From the NCBI GenBank assembly GCA_045629005.1, contig JAZQQJ010000081.1, positions 124,001-188,000 on the forward strand: a DNA stretch of 64,000 nt, in the 5' to 3' direction. Below, piece after piece: positions 42,558 to 51,291 of the stretch. A program made the position numbers and the translations under genes. Under the pieces are notes generated by a model. That model searched no databases. It was not told the origin of the DNA and saw only the letters and a list, made by a program, of their open reading frames with translations. This DNA comes from RGIG3528 sp045629005. Its GTDB lineage: Bacteria > Bacillota > Clostridia > Lachnospirales > Lachnospiraceae. Within the stretch, counting starts at the first letter, position 1; each line of letters opens with the position of its first letter.

Positions 42558-43076
42558 TTACTTAAGACCGGGAAGAAGATGAATGGTAATACGCTTGTTT
42601 TCAAGATCGATTACTCTTTTGCAGTCATCTATTGCCGGCACAAGAATTTCTTTGTTGTCCGGAGTTTTAATAACATAAACGTTATTAACGGCATTCTCAA
42701 GAATGTCATCAAGCACTCCGAGAGGTGTTTTATCGTCTGTGTCTTCATATACGTCAAGTCCTATAAGATCGCAGACAAAATACTCTCCTTCTCCGAGAGG
42801 AACAGCATTCTCTCTCGTAACAAGAAGATCCATCTGTTTAAGACGTTCAACATCATTAAGTGTGTCAAACTCTTTGAACTTAAGAATAACAAGGTTTTTA
42901 AAGTACTTTACACCGGTTACGTTTAATTCTTTAAGTTCCTTTTTAGTATCGAGATATACCTGTTTAAGGTAATCAAAACGGTGAACATCATCGGTTGTAG
43001 GAAAAACCTTAACTTCACCGTGCACGCCATGGGTGTTGCAAATAACACCTACGCGAAGCATGTTGTCTTTATTCAA
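42558..43076 (-). CDS. rimM: 16S rRNA processing protein RimM
   Basis: The 172-residue protein has the RimM N-domain (LRVGVICNTHGVHGEVKVFPTTDD) and a C-terminal PRC-barrel (about 95-170, YFVCDLIGLDVY, GVLDDILENAVNNVYVI and ILVPAIDDCKRVIDLENKRI). It binds S19 and assists maturation of the 30S head. It is placed between khpA and trmD. The hairpin upstream may lower read-through into it. Confidence 0.95.
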   Translation of the reverse strand: MNKDNMLRVGVICNTHGVHGEVKVFPTTDDVHRFDYLKQVYLDTKKELKELNVTGVKYFKNLVILKFKEFDTLNDVERLKQMDLLVTRENAVPLGEGEYFVCDLIGLDVYEDTDDKTPLGVLDDILENAVNNVYVIKTPDNKEILVPAIDDCKRVIDLENKRITIHLLPGLK

Positions 43077-43118
43077 TATACTCTCCTAAAATCCGCCCAA
43101 AAACCCAATGACTTTAAA

Positions 43119-43145
43119 CAGAGCGCTTGAAAAACAAGCGCTCTG
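43119..43145 (-). terminator. Hairpin between khpA and rimM
   Basis: CAGAGCGCTTG (43119-43129) pairs with CAAGCGCTCTG (43135-43145), a perfect 11-bp stem with a 5-nt loop, followed only by TTTAAAG. It is probably an intrinsic attenuator or an RNA processing site inside the rpsP-trmD transcript. Confidence 0.65.
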
Positions 43146-43150
43146 AATAA

Positions 43151-43381
43151 TTATTGAATTTCTACCAAAACCTTTTTGTCGTCCTTGGCGGAAGCGGCCT
43201 TTACGACCGTACGGATCGACTTTGCTATGCGTCCCTGCTTACCGATAACCTTGCCCATATCGGCTTCAGCTACCTTAAGTGTAACAACAATTGCTTTACC
43301 GGTATCTTCCTCTGTAACGACGACTTCCGAAGGATTATCAACCAATGCTTTTGCAATGGTCTCTACAAGTTCTTTCATCAT
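43151..43381 (-). CDS. khpA: KH-domain RNA-binding protein KhpA (YlqC)
   Basis: The 76-residue protein is a single KH domain with the loop GKVIGKQGRIAKSIRT (GxxG motif at G-K-Q-G). KhpA forms a complex with KhpB/Jag in Firmicutes and affects cell elongation and small RNA metabolism. The position directly after rpsP is the standard one. Two adjacent ATG codons are possible starts; the first has AAGGA about 7 nt upstream. Confidence 0.95.
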   Translation of the reverse strand: MMKELVETIAKALVDNPSEVVVTEEDTGKAIVVTLKVAEADMGKVIGKQGRIAKSIRTVVKAASAKDDKKVLVEIQ

Positions 43382-43418
43382 GATGCTTTCCTTCCCGGGT
43401 GTCCCGTTATAAAGTTAA

Positions 43419-43667
43419 TTATTTGTTGATGCCTGCCTTCTTAAGGATGTTAGCAACTGTCTGTGTAGGCTGAGCACCTGCAGCAAGCCACTTCTTAGCT
43501 TCTTCCTCGTTAACCTGGAAAGCGCCCTCGCCCTTGTTGTTGCAAGGATCGTATGTGCCGATTTCAGCGATGAAACGTCCGTCACGAGGTGATCTCTCGT
43601 CTGCTACAATGATTCTGTAGAAAGGTGCCTTCTTCTGGCCCATTCTTCTAAGTCTGATTTTTACCAT
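43419..43667 (-). CDS. rpsP: 30S ribosomal protein S16
   Basis: The 82-residue protein is full-length S16: VKIRLRRMGQKKAPFYRIIVADERSPRDG, FIAEIGTYDP and EEAKKWLAAGAQPTQTVANIL. It stabilises the 5' domain of 16S rRNA during assembly. GGAGG precedes the ATG. It follows ffh by 61 nt, where a TATAAT is visible but no matching -35. Confidence 0.98.
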   Translation of the reverse strand: MVKIRLRRMGQKKAPFYRIIVADERSPRDGRFIAEIGTYDPCNNKGEGAFQVNEEEAKKWLAAGAQPTQTVANILKKAGINK

Positions 43668-43728
43668 GGTATTTCCTCCAAATATTGATTTTGATTATAT
43701 TTCACATTGTCCGTTTCGGAGTCAGTGA

Positions 43729-45078
43729 TTAAAACGGGAATCCTCCGCGTTTTCCGAAATTAGGCTTTCCGTGCTTCTGGTTCATCATACCGGAAAGCTG
43801 CTTCATTGTCTTCTTCTGGTTTTCAACAGTCTTAACAAGCCTGTTTACCTCCACAATGTCAACGCCCGCGCCCTTTGCGATACGACGTTTTCTTGAAGGA
43901 GACATGATTTTGGGGTTAACTCGCTCTTCCTTTGTCATTGACATGATGATTGCTTCTGTTGTTTTAAACATATCATCATCAAGTTCAACGCCCTTAAGAG
44001 CTCCACCCATACCGGGAAGCATACCCATAATCTTGTTTATGCCGCCCATTTTTTTCATCTGCTGAATCTGCTCGTAATAGTCCTCATAATCGAACTCGGC
44101 TTTTTTCAGCTTTCTGGCCATTTCCTTAGCCTTTTCCTCGTCTACTTCAGCCTGAGCTTTTTCAATGAGAGTAAGGACATCACCCATTCCAAGAATGCGG
44201 TTAGCCATACGGTCGGGATGGAAAACCTCGAGGTCTTCAAGCTTTTCGCCCATACCTGCATAAAGAATGGGAAGACCTGTAACGGACTTAATGGAAAGTG
44301 CCGCACCACCTCTTGTATCACCGTCAAGCTTTGTAAGGATGACGCCTGTAAGAGGAAGCTTTGCATTGAAGGTCTCGGAAACATTAACTGCGTCCTGACC
44401 TGTCATTGCATCAACGGTAAGAAGAATGTTTGTCATAGGGAACTTTTCCGTGATGCCTATGAGCTCATTCATCATATCCTCATCTATCTGTAAACGGCCC
44501 GCAGTATCAATGATTACGGGATTATGACCGTTCTTTTTGGCAAAATCAAGTGCTTCTGTGACAATCTGCAAAGGCTTTACGTTTGTTCCCATTTCAAAAA
44601 CAGGAACACCGACCTTTTCAGCATTGACCTTTAACTGTTCAATGGCTGCGGGACGATAAACGTCACACGCAACAAGCAAAGGCTTTTTACCTTTATTTTT
44701 AAGCTGTCCGGCAAGCTTTGATGCGGTTGTTGTTTTACCTGCACCCTGAAGACCTGCCATCATGATTGTTGTAATCTCGTTTGATGGAAGGAACTTAAGC
44801 GAAGCCTCGTCCGAACCCATAAGTGAAATGAGCTCCTCATTAACGATTTTAACAACCATCTGTGCAGGAGTAAGTGAGTTTAAAACATCGCTTCCGACTG
44901 CACGCTCCGTAACAGAGCCGATAAAGCTTTTAACAACCTTGAAGTTAACGTCTGCCTCAAGAAGAGCCATCTTAACTTCCTTCATTGCGGCTTTAACGTC
45001 TTCCTCGGAAAGTCTGCCTTTCTTTTTTAAGCCTTTAAAAACGTTTTGAAGTTTTTCGGATAATGATTCAAATGCCAT
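43729..45078 (-). CDS. ffh: Signal recognition particle GTPase Ffh
   Basis: The 449-residue protein has the N helical bundle, the G domain (GLQGAGKTTTASKLAG at about 108-123, DVYRPAAIEQL, DTAGRLQID, TKLDGDTRGGAALS) and the methionine-rich M domain (about 300-449, with MKKMGGINKIMGMLPGMGG and the SPSRKRRIAKGAG RNA-binding helix). It binds 4.5S/scRNA and signal peptides on translating ribosomes. It overlaps ylxM by 11 bases. Confidence 0.98.
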   Translation of the reverse strand: MAFESLSEKLQNVFKGLKKKGRLSEEDVKAAMKEVKMALLEADVNFKVVKSFIGSVTERAVGSDVLNSLTPAQMVVKIVNEELISLMGSDEASLKFLPSNEITTIMMAGLQGAGKTTTASKLAGQLKNKGKKPLLVACDVYRPAAIEQLKVNAEKVGVPVFEMGTNVKPLQIVTEALDFAKKNGHNPVIIDTAGRLQIDEDMMNELIGITEKFPMTNILLTVDAMTGQDAVNVSETFNAKLPLTGVILTKLDGDTRGGAALSIKSVTGLPILYAGMGEKLEDLEVFHPDRMANRILGMGDVLTLIEKAQAEVDEEKAKEMARKLKKAEFDYEDYYEQIQQMKKMGGINKIMGMLPGMGGALKGVELDDDMFKTTEAIIMSMTKEERVNPKIMSPSRKRRIAKGAGVDIVEVNRLVKTVENQKKTMKQLSGMMNQKHGKPNFGKRGGFPF

Positions 45079-45409
45079 TTATTTTAATTTCATCCGCAAG
45101 GGACTTAATCCTTTTTCCATTTTCTCCGAGAGCATCCGAAAGCTTTATTATTTCCTCCAGACGTTCTGATGAAAAGTTATATTTTTTAATGAGCTGAAGC
45201 TTTTCTTCGTAATTTTTAAGCTTCTTTGAAGTTCTTTTAATAACATCATGGACAGCCTGACGGGTAACTGAGTAGTTCTCAGCAACCTCAGCAAGAGAAA
45301 GGTCATTAAGGACATAGTCCTCAAACATCTCTTTATTCGGACTCTTTAAAAGGTCTCCGTAAAAGTCGAACAAAAGCGCTTCTTCTACTTTTTCATCAAG
45401 AATATCCAT
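45068..45409 (-). CDS. ylxM: YlxM family HTH protein (SRP-associated)
   Basis: The 113-residue protein has a sigma-70 region 4-like helix-turn-helix (LNDLSLAEVAENYSVTRQAVHDVIKR, about 32-58) and a helical C-terminus. YlxM is encoded before ffh in many Firmicutes and has been linked to SRP assembly. It overlaps ffh and begins the ylxM-ffh-rpsP-khpA-rimM-trmD operon behind a strong promoter. Confidence 0.9.
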   Translation of the reverse strand: MDILDEKVEEALLFDFYGDLLKSPNKEMFEDYVLNDLSLAEVAENYSVTRQAVHDVIKRTSKKLKNYEEKLQLIKKYNFSSERLEEIIKLSDALGENGKRIKSLADEIKINGI

Positions 45410-45445
45410 ACTTCCACCTGTAAAGCTTTTTTCTTTACGCGTGGC

Positions 45446-45474
45446 ATTTTAACACGCGAGCTGCTATATGTCAA
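45446..45474 (-). promoter_or_regulatory. Promoter of the ylxM-ffh operon
   Basis: TTGACA (45469-45474), 17-nt spacer, TAAAAT (45446-45451). The -10 is framed by CGCGTG/CACGCG (45438-45443 and 45453-45458). A GTAAAG/CTTTAC stem at 45420-45438 covers the leader just before the Shine-Dalgarno. Confidence 0.8.
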
Positions 45475-45586
45475 GTTTTTTTCTTTACAGAACGCACACT
45501 TTATTCATAAAATATGTGCATAACCTCTGATATTGTATCATTTGTTATTTTATATACTGTATTATTAACGCTTAAATTAGTCCATA

Positions 45587-46129
45587 TTAATGTTTACCCA
45601 GCATTTCCATAGCCGCTTCTCTGTCCTCAGAGATTGTATTTCGTATTCTGGTACTTGAGATATCTTCACCCATATATTGTACTTTGTCTATAACATGAAG
45701 CTCATATCCGAATTTAGAGGAAAGCTCTTGCAGAAGCCCTGTATCCCCACTTCGGTTTATACCGAATCGGAAGTCCTTGCCACACACGATGACCTTACAA
45801 TTCAATTCTTGTATTAGCACTTCACTTATAAAAGATTCAGGTGAAAGTTTCGCACTGCTTTCATCAAGTGTATACAGCACATAATAATCAATTCCAAGCT
45901 CTTCAAACAGCTTTTCCTTCTCATCCTCGGAGCACAGCGGTTCAGGGCTTACAACCTTATCAACAGACCTTTGCAAATCAAAAGTAAGGACAACTGTTTT
46001 GTTGTCCCCTTTTACTGATAGAAGCTTCTTTACAAGGCTTCTGTGCCCTATGTGAACGCCATCAAACTTTCCGATGATGACAGCAGTGGGCACTTTATTT
46101 AATTGTGATAAATCACGTACAATTTCCAA
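45587..46129 (-). CDS. ribF: RibF-type FMN adenylyltransferase lacking the riboflavin kinase domain
   Basis: The start is set at TTG (46127-46129), two bases past the truB stop and about 11 nt after TTGAGG; this begins the protein at MEIVRDLSQLNKVPT, where other RibF proteins begin. An ATG 34 codons earlier would lie deep inside truB. The 180-residue product is the N-terminal nucleotidyltransferase: GKFDGVHIGH (20-29), LTFDLQRSVDKV, VCGKDFRFG and DISSTRIRNTI. It ends LGKH-stop, exactly where the kinase domain should start. FAD synthesis from FMN is expected, but riboflavin phosphorylation must come from another gene. No kinase remnant follows in the 177-nt gap. Confidence 0.85.
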   Translation of the reverse strand: MEIVRDLSQLNKVPTAVIIGKFDGVHIGHRSLVKKLLSVKGDNKTVVLTFDLQRSVDKVVSPEPLCSEDEKEKLFEELGIDYYVLYTLDESSAKLSPESFISEVLIQELNCKVIVCGKDFRFGINRSGDTGLLQELSSKFGYELHVIDKVQYMGEDISSTRIRNTISEDREAAMEMLGKH

Positions 46130-46130
46130 A

Positions 46131-47051
46131 TCAGCTGTAAACCTCAAGGAACATTTTCTCCGGGAAGAATTTACCGTTGTCTCTTCTGAAACGATACACT
46201 CCGCAGAATTGTCCTTTAGAATCATATGCACGGTACAAATCCTTTATGGGGCGCTCAAAAACAGCTTCTCGCTTTCTTATGGGATTTCCGTTATCTACAA
46301 GATGGTCGAACTCAGGAAGTGTTGTAAAGATGTCATAATCCTTAAAGTACATATCAATAGGCATAATGTGCTCTTCAAACGTACCGTTATCTTTAAACTC
46401 CTGAAGCTGTGAAAGTGTAAAGGAATCCTTCATAAGGAAGCAGTCTGTCCTTGTCCTGTAAAGAGATTTCATGCATGCGCATGTATTAAGTTTTTCACCG
46501 ATATCCCTGCAAAGAGAACGAATATACGTTCCTTTACCGCAAAGCACCTCTATCTTGGCCTCTTTCAGATGTCGTTCAGAGTCACAAGTACAGTCAAGAA
46601 GATTAATCTCATCAATTCTTACGTGTCTCTTTTCAACTTCAACCTGTCGGCCTTCTCTAGCGAGGTCATAAAGTCTCTGGCCGTTAAGCTTTATGGCCGA
46701 GTACATGGGCGGCTGCTGGTCGATTTCACCGATAAATTCGTGAAGTACTTTTTCCAGGTCTTCTTTACAGGCAAAAACAGGAAGCGTTTTTGTAACGTTT
46801 CCTGTTATATCTTCGGTATCGGTTGCGGTTCCGAAAAGGATTTCCGCTTCATATACTTTGTCTTTATCGGTCAGCATATCACAAACCTTTGTAGCAGAAC
46901 CTATGCATACGGGAAGAACCCCTTCTGCCATCGGATCGAGCGTACCTGTGTGACCGATATGTTTGAAACCGATCATTCCTCTGAGCTTGGCAATAACGTC
47001 ATGCGAAGTAAAACCGGCCTCTTTGTATACGTTAATTATTCCGTTTACCAT
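46131..47051 (-). CDS. truB: tRNA pseudouridine-55 synthase
   Basis: The 306-residue protein has GIINVYKEAGFTSHDVIAKLRG, the catalytic motif GHTGTLDPMAEGVLPVCIG (catalytic Asp in TLDP), QQPPMYSAIKLNGQRLYDLAREG and CGKGTYIRSLCRDIGE. It makes pseudouridine 55 in the T-loop of tRNAs. It touches rbfA (one base) and ends two bases before the ribF start. Confidence 0.97.
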   Translation of the reverse strand: MVNGIINVYKEAGFTSHDVIAKLRGMIGFKHIGHTGTLDPMAEGVLPVCIGSATKVCDMLTDKDKVYEAEILFGTATDTEDITGNVTKTLPVFACKEDLEKVLHEFIGEIDQQPPMYSAIKLNGQRLYDLAREGRQVEVEKRHVRIDEINLLDCTCDSERHLKEAKIEVLCGKGTYIRSLCRDIGEKLNTCACMKSLYRTRTDCFLMKDSFTLSQLQEFKDNGTFEEHIMPIDMYFKDYDIFTTLPEFDHLVDNGNPIRKREAVFERPIKDLYRAYDSKGQFCGVYRFRRDNGKFFPEKMFLEVYS

Positions 47052-47449
47052 TAAAGCTCCTCGTCTCCGTTTTCTTCTTCATCGGACCTGTCAGGCATGG
47101 AAGCCATAACCTCATCAATCTTTTTGGACATATTAACGCCATACTCGATTGTCTGGTCGATTACGAAGGTCAGCTCGGGTGTATTTCTCATATTCATTCT
47201 GTGAGCAAGCTGGCCGCGGATAAAGGCTTTTGCAGAGTTAAGCCCTTTAAGAGTATCCTTCTGTGCATTCTCGTCGCCGAGTACGCTGACCCAGACCTTA
47301 CATGTTTTAAGGTCCGGAGCGCAGTATACATCAACAAGACTTGTAAAAGGAGCAATTCTCGGGTCATGAACTTCGTCTCTGATAATTCCTGAGAGCTCAC
47401 GAAGCACCTCCTGGCTTACTCTTTCGTTTTTAATACTGTTTTTTCTCAT
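47051..47449 (-). CDS. rbfA: Ribosome-binding factor A
   Basis: The 132-residue protein matches RbfA: RVSQEVLRELSGIIRDEVHDPRI, VDVYCAPDLKTCKVWVSVLG, FIRGQLAHRMNMRNTPELTFVID, and an acidic tail (DRSDEEENGDEEL). RbfA binds the 30S neck and helps 16S 5' end maturation and cold adaptation. It overlaps infB by 4 bases. Confidence 0.96.
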   Translation of the reverse strand: MRKNSIKNERVSQEVLRELSGIIRDEVHDPRIAPFTSLVDVYCAPDLKTCKVWVSVLGDENAQKDTLKGLNSAKAFIRGQLAHRMNMRNTPELTFVIDQTIEYGVNMSKKIDEVMASMPDRSDEEENGDEEL

Positions 47450-50400
47450 TTTCTGGGTACCTCAACCATCTGATAAAGCTCGATGGAATCACCTTCAATA
47501 AGGTCAGTAAACTTCTCAAATACAAGACCACACTCGTAGCCTGCATTAACTTCCTTAACATCGTCCTTAAAACGCTTAAGAGAAGCGAGGTTACCATCAA
47601 AGATCTGATTGCCGCCTCTGCTGATTCTTGCCTTGCAGCCTCTGATAATTTTACCGTCAAGAACAAATGAACCTGCAATGATACCAACGCCGGAAGCCTT
47701 GAATGTCTGACGAACCTCTGCGTGGCCGATAACCTGCTCTTCGAAGATAGGATCGAGAAGACCCTTCATGGCTGCTTCAACATCATCGATAGCATTATAG
47801 ATGACGCTGTAGAGACGAAGGTCAACCTTCTCTCTTTCGCATATATCCTTAGCCGTATTATCCGGCTTTACGTTGAACGCGATAATAATTGCATTTGATG
47901 CACTTGCAAGCGTTGCATCGGACTCGTTTACGGCACCTACACCACCATGGATGATACGTACTGCAACTTCGTCATTGGAAAGCTTAAGGAGACTCTGTTT
48001 AATAGCTTCAACGGAGCCCTGAACATCGGCTTTAACGATGATATTGAGTTCCTTAATGTTACCTGCCTGAATCTCTGAGTAAAGATCGTCAAGTGAAAGC
48101 TTGGACTTTGTTTCAGCAATGAGCTTCTCTTTGTTCTTCTCAATGTAAGCTTCGGCAATTTCCTTAGCTTCCTTCTCGGACTGTGTAGCAACAACAATTT
48201 CACCTGCATCGGGAACGGAATTAAGACCAAGTACGGCAACAGGCGTCGAAGGTGTTGCGGCCTTAACCTTTTCATCCTTATCGTTAATAAGTGCACGAAC
48301 CTTACCCATTGAAGAGCCGATAACGATGTTGTCACCGACCTTAAGTGTACCCTTCTGAACAAGTACTGTTGCTACAGGACCACGGCCCTTATCAAGCTTG
48401 GCTTCAACAACGATACCTCTTGCCTGTCTGTCGGGATTAGCCTTAAGTTCAAGTACATCTGCTGTAAGGAGGATCATTTCAAGAAGCTTGTCGATACCTT
48501 CCTTTGTCTTTGCGGAAACAGGTACAAATACTGTGCTGCCGCCCCATTCTTCACAAATAAGACCGTACTCTGTGAGTTCCTGCTTAACCTTGTCAATATT
48601 TGCAGTAGGCTTATCAATCTTGTTTACGGCAACGATGATTTCGACACCTGCAGCCTTTGCATGGTTGATAGCTTCTACAGTCTGAGGCATTACACCATCA
48701 TCAGCGGCAACAACGAGAACTGCGATATCCGTTGAATTTGCACCACGCATACGCATTGCTGTGAATGCTTCATGTCCGGGTGTATCAAGGAATGTAATCT
48801 TCTCACCCTTTGCGGTTACCATGTAGGCACCGATGTGCTGTGTGATACCGCCTGCTTCTCTTGAAGTAACGGATGTAGTTCTGATAGCATCAAGGAGTGA
48901 TGTTTTACCATGGTCAACGTGACCCATTACGCAGACTACAGGAGGACGCTTAACCATCTTCTCTGCTACTTCTTCATCTTCCTTGAGGAGCTCAGCAACT
49001 CTGTCGACCTTTTCTTCATGCTCGGCAATGATGTCATAATCGATAGCAATGCTTTCTGCATCTTCAAAGGTAATATCTGAGTTAAGCGATACCATCTTAC
49101 CAGCCATAAAGAGCTTCTTAACGATATCACTGCCCTTAATCTTCATCTTGTCGGCAAGCTCCTGAATTGTGAGAACATCAGGGAGATAAATAACCTTGAT
49201 TGTCTCTTCAACAACCTCTGCCTTAACAGGTTCAGGTCTGTGGAAGGCACCGGCACGGTTAGGATCCTTGCCGCCCTTACCCTTCTTGCCGTTCATTTCC
49301 TCATAATCGCCAAAGCGCTTATCAGCTTTAATCTTATCCTTGGATTTATCTGAACGACGATTGTTTGTATTCTTTAAATTCTCAGCAATCTCAGGTCCTG
49401 AAGACTTCTTCTGAGGATTTCTGGAATGGGAAACAAGCTTCTTCTCCTCCTCATCATCCTTACCGGGAACGTAGTTCTGAGGTCTCTGTGAGAAACCTGA
49501 TGAAGGACGGTTACCGTTACGATTCTGATTCTGTGAATTGTTTCCGCCAAAATCTCTCTTGTTCTGATTCTCAAAAAGATTGCTGTGGCCACGGTTGTTG
49601 CCATCGTAACGTGAACCAACCTCCTGGAAATGGTTTCTGTCACGCTGCTGGTTTCTGTCACCGTTTCTGTTGTCGTTATTTCTTCTGTCAAAGCCTCCGT
49701 TCTGAGGTCTCTGACCGTTTCTGTCATTATTTCTGTCGTTATTTCTGTCAAAATTACGATTGTCGTTACCGTTTCTTCTTTCCTGGTTCTGATTTCTCAT
49801 ATAACCGGTTACATTTACACGGCTGACAATGTTAGGACGTCCTGAAACTCCGACAGTCTTAAACTTCTTCTCGGAATCCGAATTGATTGCTGAATCTGTG
49901 CTGAGAGGTGTGCCACCACGTCTTTCAGATGCAGCCTTTGCCTCAGCTTCTGCTTTTGCTTCTGCTTCAGCCTTTGCAGCATCTTCTGCCTCTTTAGCAG
50001 CCTTTGCTGCCTTTTCGGCTTCCTTACGTGCAGCTTCTTCCTGTGCTGCTCTTGCGGCAGCTTCAGCCTGTTCCTGCTCGGCTTTTCTTTCCGCAATATC
50101 CTCAGCAATTATAGCAGCTTCCTTACGTGCCTTTGCAGCAAGTTCCTCTGCCTTCTTTGCTTCTTCAGCGGCATGCTTTTCGGCTTCGATTCTTTCAGCC
50201 TCACGTCTTGCCTGATTTTCTTTAACTTTCTCACGCTTGATTGCTTCAAGCTCAGCCTCTGACATATGAGAACCATGAATAAGACGGTTGCCGTCGTCAC
50301 TGGAAATTGTAACGCCGTTAATCGTCCTGGGTTTCTGCTGGTTTCTGTTGTCAGGTCTTCTGTTAGGATCATTCGGACGACGCTGTCCCTGCTGAGGACC

Positions 50401-50946
50401 ATCAAGCATACGTCTCTGCTGTGACTGTCCGTCAGGTCTCTTTAACATCTGTCCCTGCTGCCCCATAGGTCTTCTGTCCTGAGGACCATCAAGCATACGT
50501 CTCTGCTGAGGCTGTCCATCAGGTCTCTTTAACATCTGTCCCTGCTGTCCCATAGGTCTTCTGTCCTGAGGACCATCAAGCATAACTCTCTTCTGCGGCT
50601 GACCCTGCATAGGCTTCTGTCCTTCAGGACGACGAAGCATCTGCTGACCTTCTGCGGGTTTCTTAACAACGTTATCAGACTTAACAGGACGCTCTGCAGG
50701 CTTCACCTGCTTTTCAGCCGTTTTAACGGCTTTCTCTGCAGGCTCTGACTTTTTAACAGTCTCTGCTTTATTTTCCGAAGCTCCGGAAGCCTTACCGAAA
50801 TGCTTTTTAACCATTTCAATTTCTTTATCTTCAATACTGTTCATGTGGCTCTTTACTTCCACACCGTTTTTATTGAGGAATTCGATAACTTCCTTGTTCT
50901 CTGCTCCTATTTCCTTTGATAACTCAAATATCTTCATTTTTGCCAT
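47446..50946 (-). CDS. infB: Translation initiation factor IF-2 with long repetitive N-terminus
   Basis: The 1166-residue protein has a short IF2-N subdomain, a very long low-complexity region (about 60-570), a second IF2-N, and the G domain with GHVDHGKTSLLDAIR (about 672-686), DTPGHEAF and NKIDK, followed by domains II, III and the C-terminal fMet-tRNA-binding part. It places initiator tRNA on the 30S. The low-complexity region contains an 87-bp tandem repeat (50397-50640), then an alanine/glutamate coiled stretch and an Asn/Arg/Gly-rich segment. It is well over 400 residues longer than B. subtilis IF-2. Confidence 0.97.
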   Translation of the reverse strand: MAKMKIFELSKEIGAENKEVIEFLNKNGVEVKSHMNSIEDKEIEMVKKHFGKASGASENKAETVKKSEPAEKAVKTAEKQVKPAERPVKSDNVVKKPAEGQQMLRRPEGQKPMQGQPQKRVMLDGPQDRRPMGQQGQMLKRPDGQPQQRRMLDGPQDRRPMGQQGQMLKRPDGQSQQRRMLDGPQQGQRRPNDPNRRPDNRNQQKPRTINGVTISSDDGNRLIHGSHMSEAELEAIKREKVKENQARREAERIEAEKHAAEEAKKAEELAAKARKEAAIIAEDIAERKAEQEQAEAAARAAQEEAARKEAEKAAKAAKEAEDAAKAEAEAKAEAEAKAASERRGGTPLSTDSAINSDSEKKFKTVGVSGRPNIVSRVNVTGYMRNQNQERRNGNDNRNFDRNNDRNNDRNGQRPQNGGFDRRNNDNRNGDRNQQRDRNHFQEVGSRYDGNNRGHSNLFENQNKRDFGGNNSQNQNRNGNRPSSGFSQRPQNYVPGKDDEEEKKLVSHSRNPQKKSSGPEIAENLKNTNNRRSDKSKDKIKADKRFGDYEEMNGKKGKGGKDPNRAGAFHRPEPVKAEVVEETIKVIYLPDVLTIQELADKMKIKGSDIVKKLFMAGKMVSLNSDITFEDAESIAIDYDIIAEHEEKVDRVAELLKEDEEVAEKMVKRPPVVCVMGHVDHGKTSLLDAIRTTSVTSREAGGITQHIGAYMVTAKGEKITFLDTPGHEAFTAMRMRGANSTDIAVLVVAADDGVMPQTVEAINHAKAAGVEIIVAVNKIDKPTANIDKVKQELTEYGLICEEWGGSTVFVPVSAKTKEGIDKLLEMILLTADVLELKANPDRQARGIVVEAKLDKGRGPVATVLVQKGTLKVGDNIVIGSSMGKVRALINDKDEKVKAATPSTPVAVLGLNSVPDAGEIVVATQSEKEAKEIAEAYIEKNKEKLIAETKSKLSLDDLYSEIQAGNIKELNIIVKADVQGSVEAIKQSLLKLSNDEVAVRIIHGGVGAVNESDATLASASNAIIIAFNVKPDNTAKDICEREKVDLRLYSVIYNAIDDVEAAMKGLLDPIFEEQVIGHAEVRQTFKASGVGIIAGSFVLDGKIIRGCKARISRGGNQIFDGNLASLKRFKDDVKEVNAGYECGLVFEKFTDLIEGDSIELYQMVEVPRK
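50397..50640 (-). repeat. 87-bp tandem repeat in the infB N-terminal region
   Basis: Units begin at about 50397, 50484 and 50571 with exactly 87 bp between them. Each encodes 29 residues containing MLDGPQDRRPMGQQGQMLKR. The first two plus a partial third are nearly identical at the DNA level. Confidence 0.9.
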
Positions 50947-51290
50947 TAAACGGGCTCCTCCTCTATATTCTTAAGGTCGTTGATTTTTTTGATAATGGCC
51001 ATTGCAAGGCCTTCATCCGTAACTGCAACAGAAGCTCTCTCCTTCTTTCCTATTGCATGTCCCAAATCGTCTTTCGTACTGAATGTAACGCAAGGCACCT
51101 TATAAAATTTACTTTTATCGGTAAACAGCTTTTTTGTATTGTCCGATGCGTCTTCTGCAATTATAACAAGGCATGCCGTGCTGTCTTTTACGGCAGTCTC
51201 ACAACAGAATTCGCCACTCTGTACCTTCCCTGCCTTCATTGCAATTCCAAGCAGCGAAAGAACGCTTTTTTCGGCTTTGTTATCAGTCAA
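50946..51290 (-). CDS. ylxQ: L7Ae/L30e-family ribosomal protein (YlxQ)
   Basis: The 114-residue protein has the L7Ae fold pattern (LSLLGIAMKAGKVQSGEF, ACLVIIAEDASDNTKKLF, VPCVTFSTKDDLGHAIGK). In Firmicutes it lies between rnpM and infB and binds kink-turn-type RNA; its exact partner is not settled. It shares one base with infB and ends one base after rnpM. Confidence 0.92.
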   Translation of the reverse strand: MTDNKAEKSVLSLLGIAMKAGKVQSGEFCCETAVKDSTACLVIIAEDASDNTKKLFTDKSKFYKVPCVTFSTKDDLGHAIGKKERASVAVTDEGLAMAIIKKINDLKNIEEEPV

Positions 51291-51291
51291 C

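Noticed and set aside
45410..45586. An open frame of about 25 codons after ribF, considered as a frameshifted remnant of the riboflavin kinase domain.
   Set aside because: It has no GFPTAN or other kinase motif, is too short, and the region holds the ylxM promoter.
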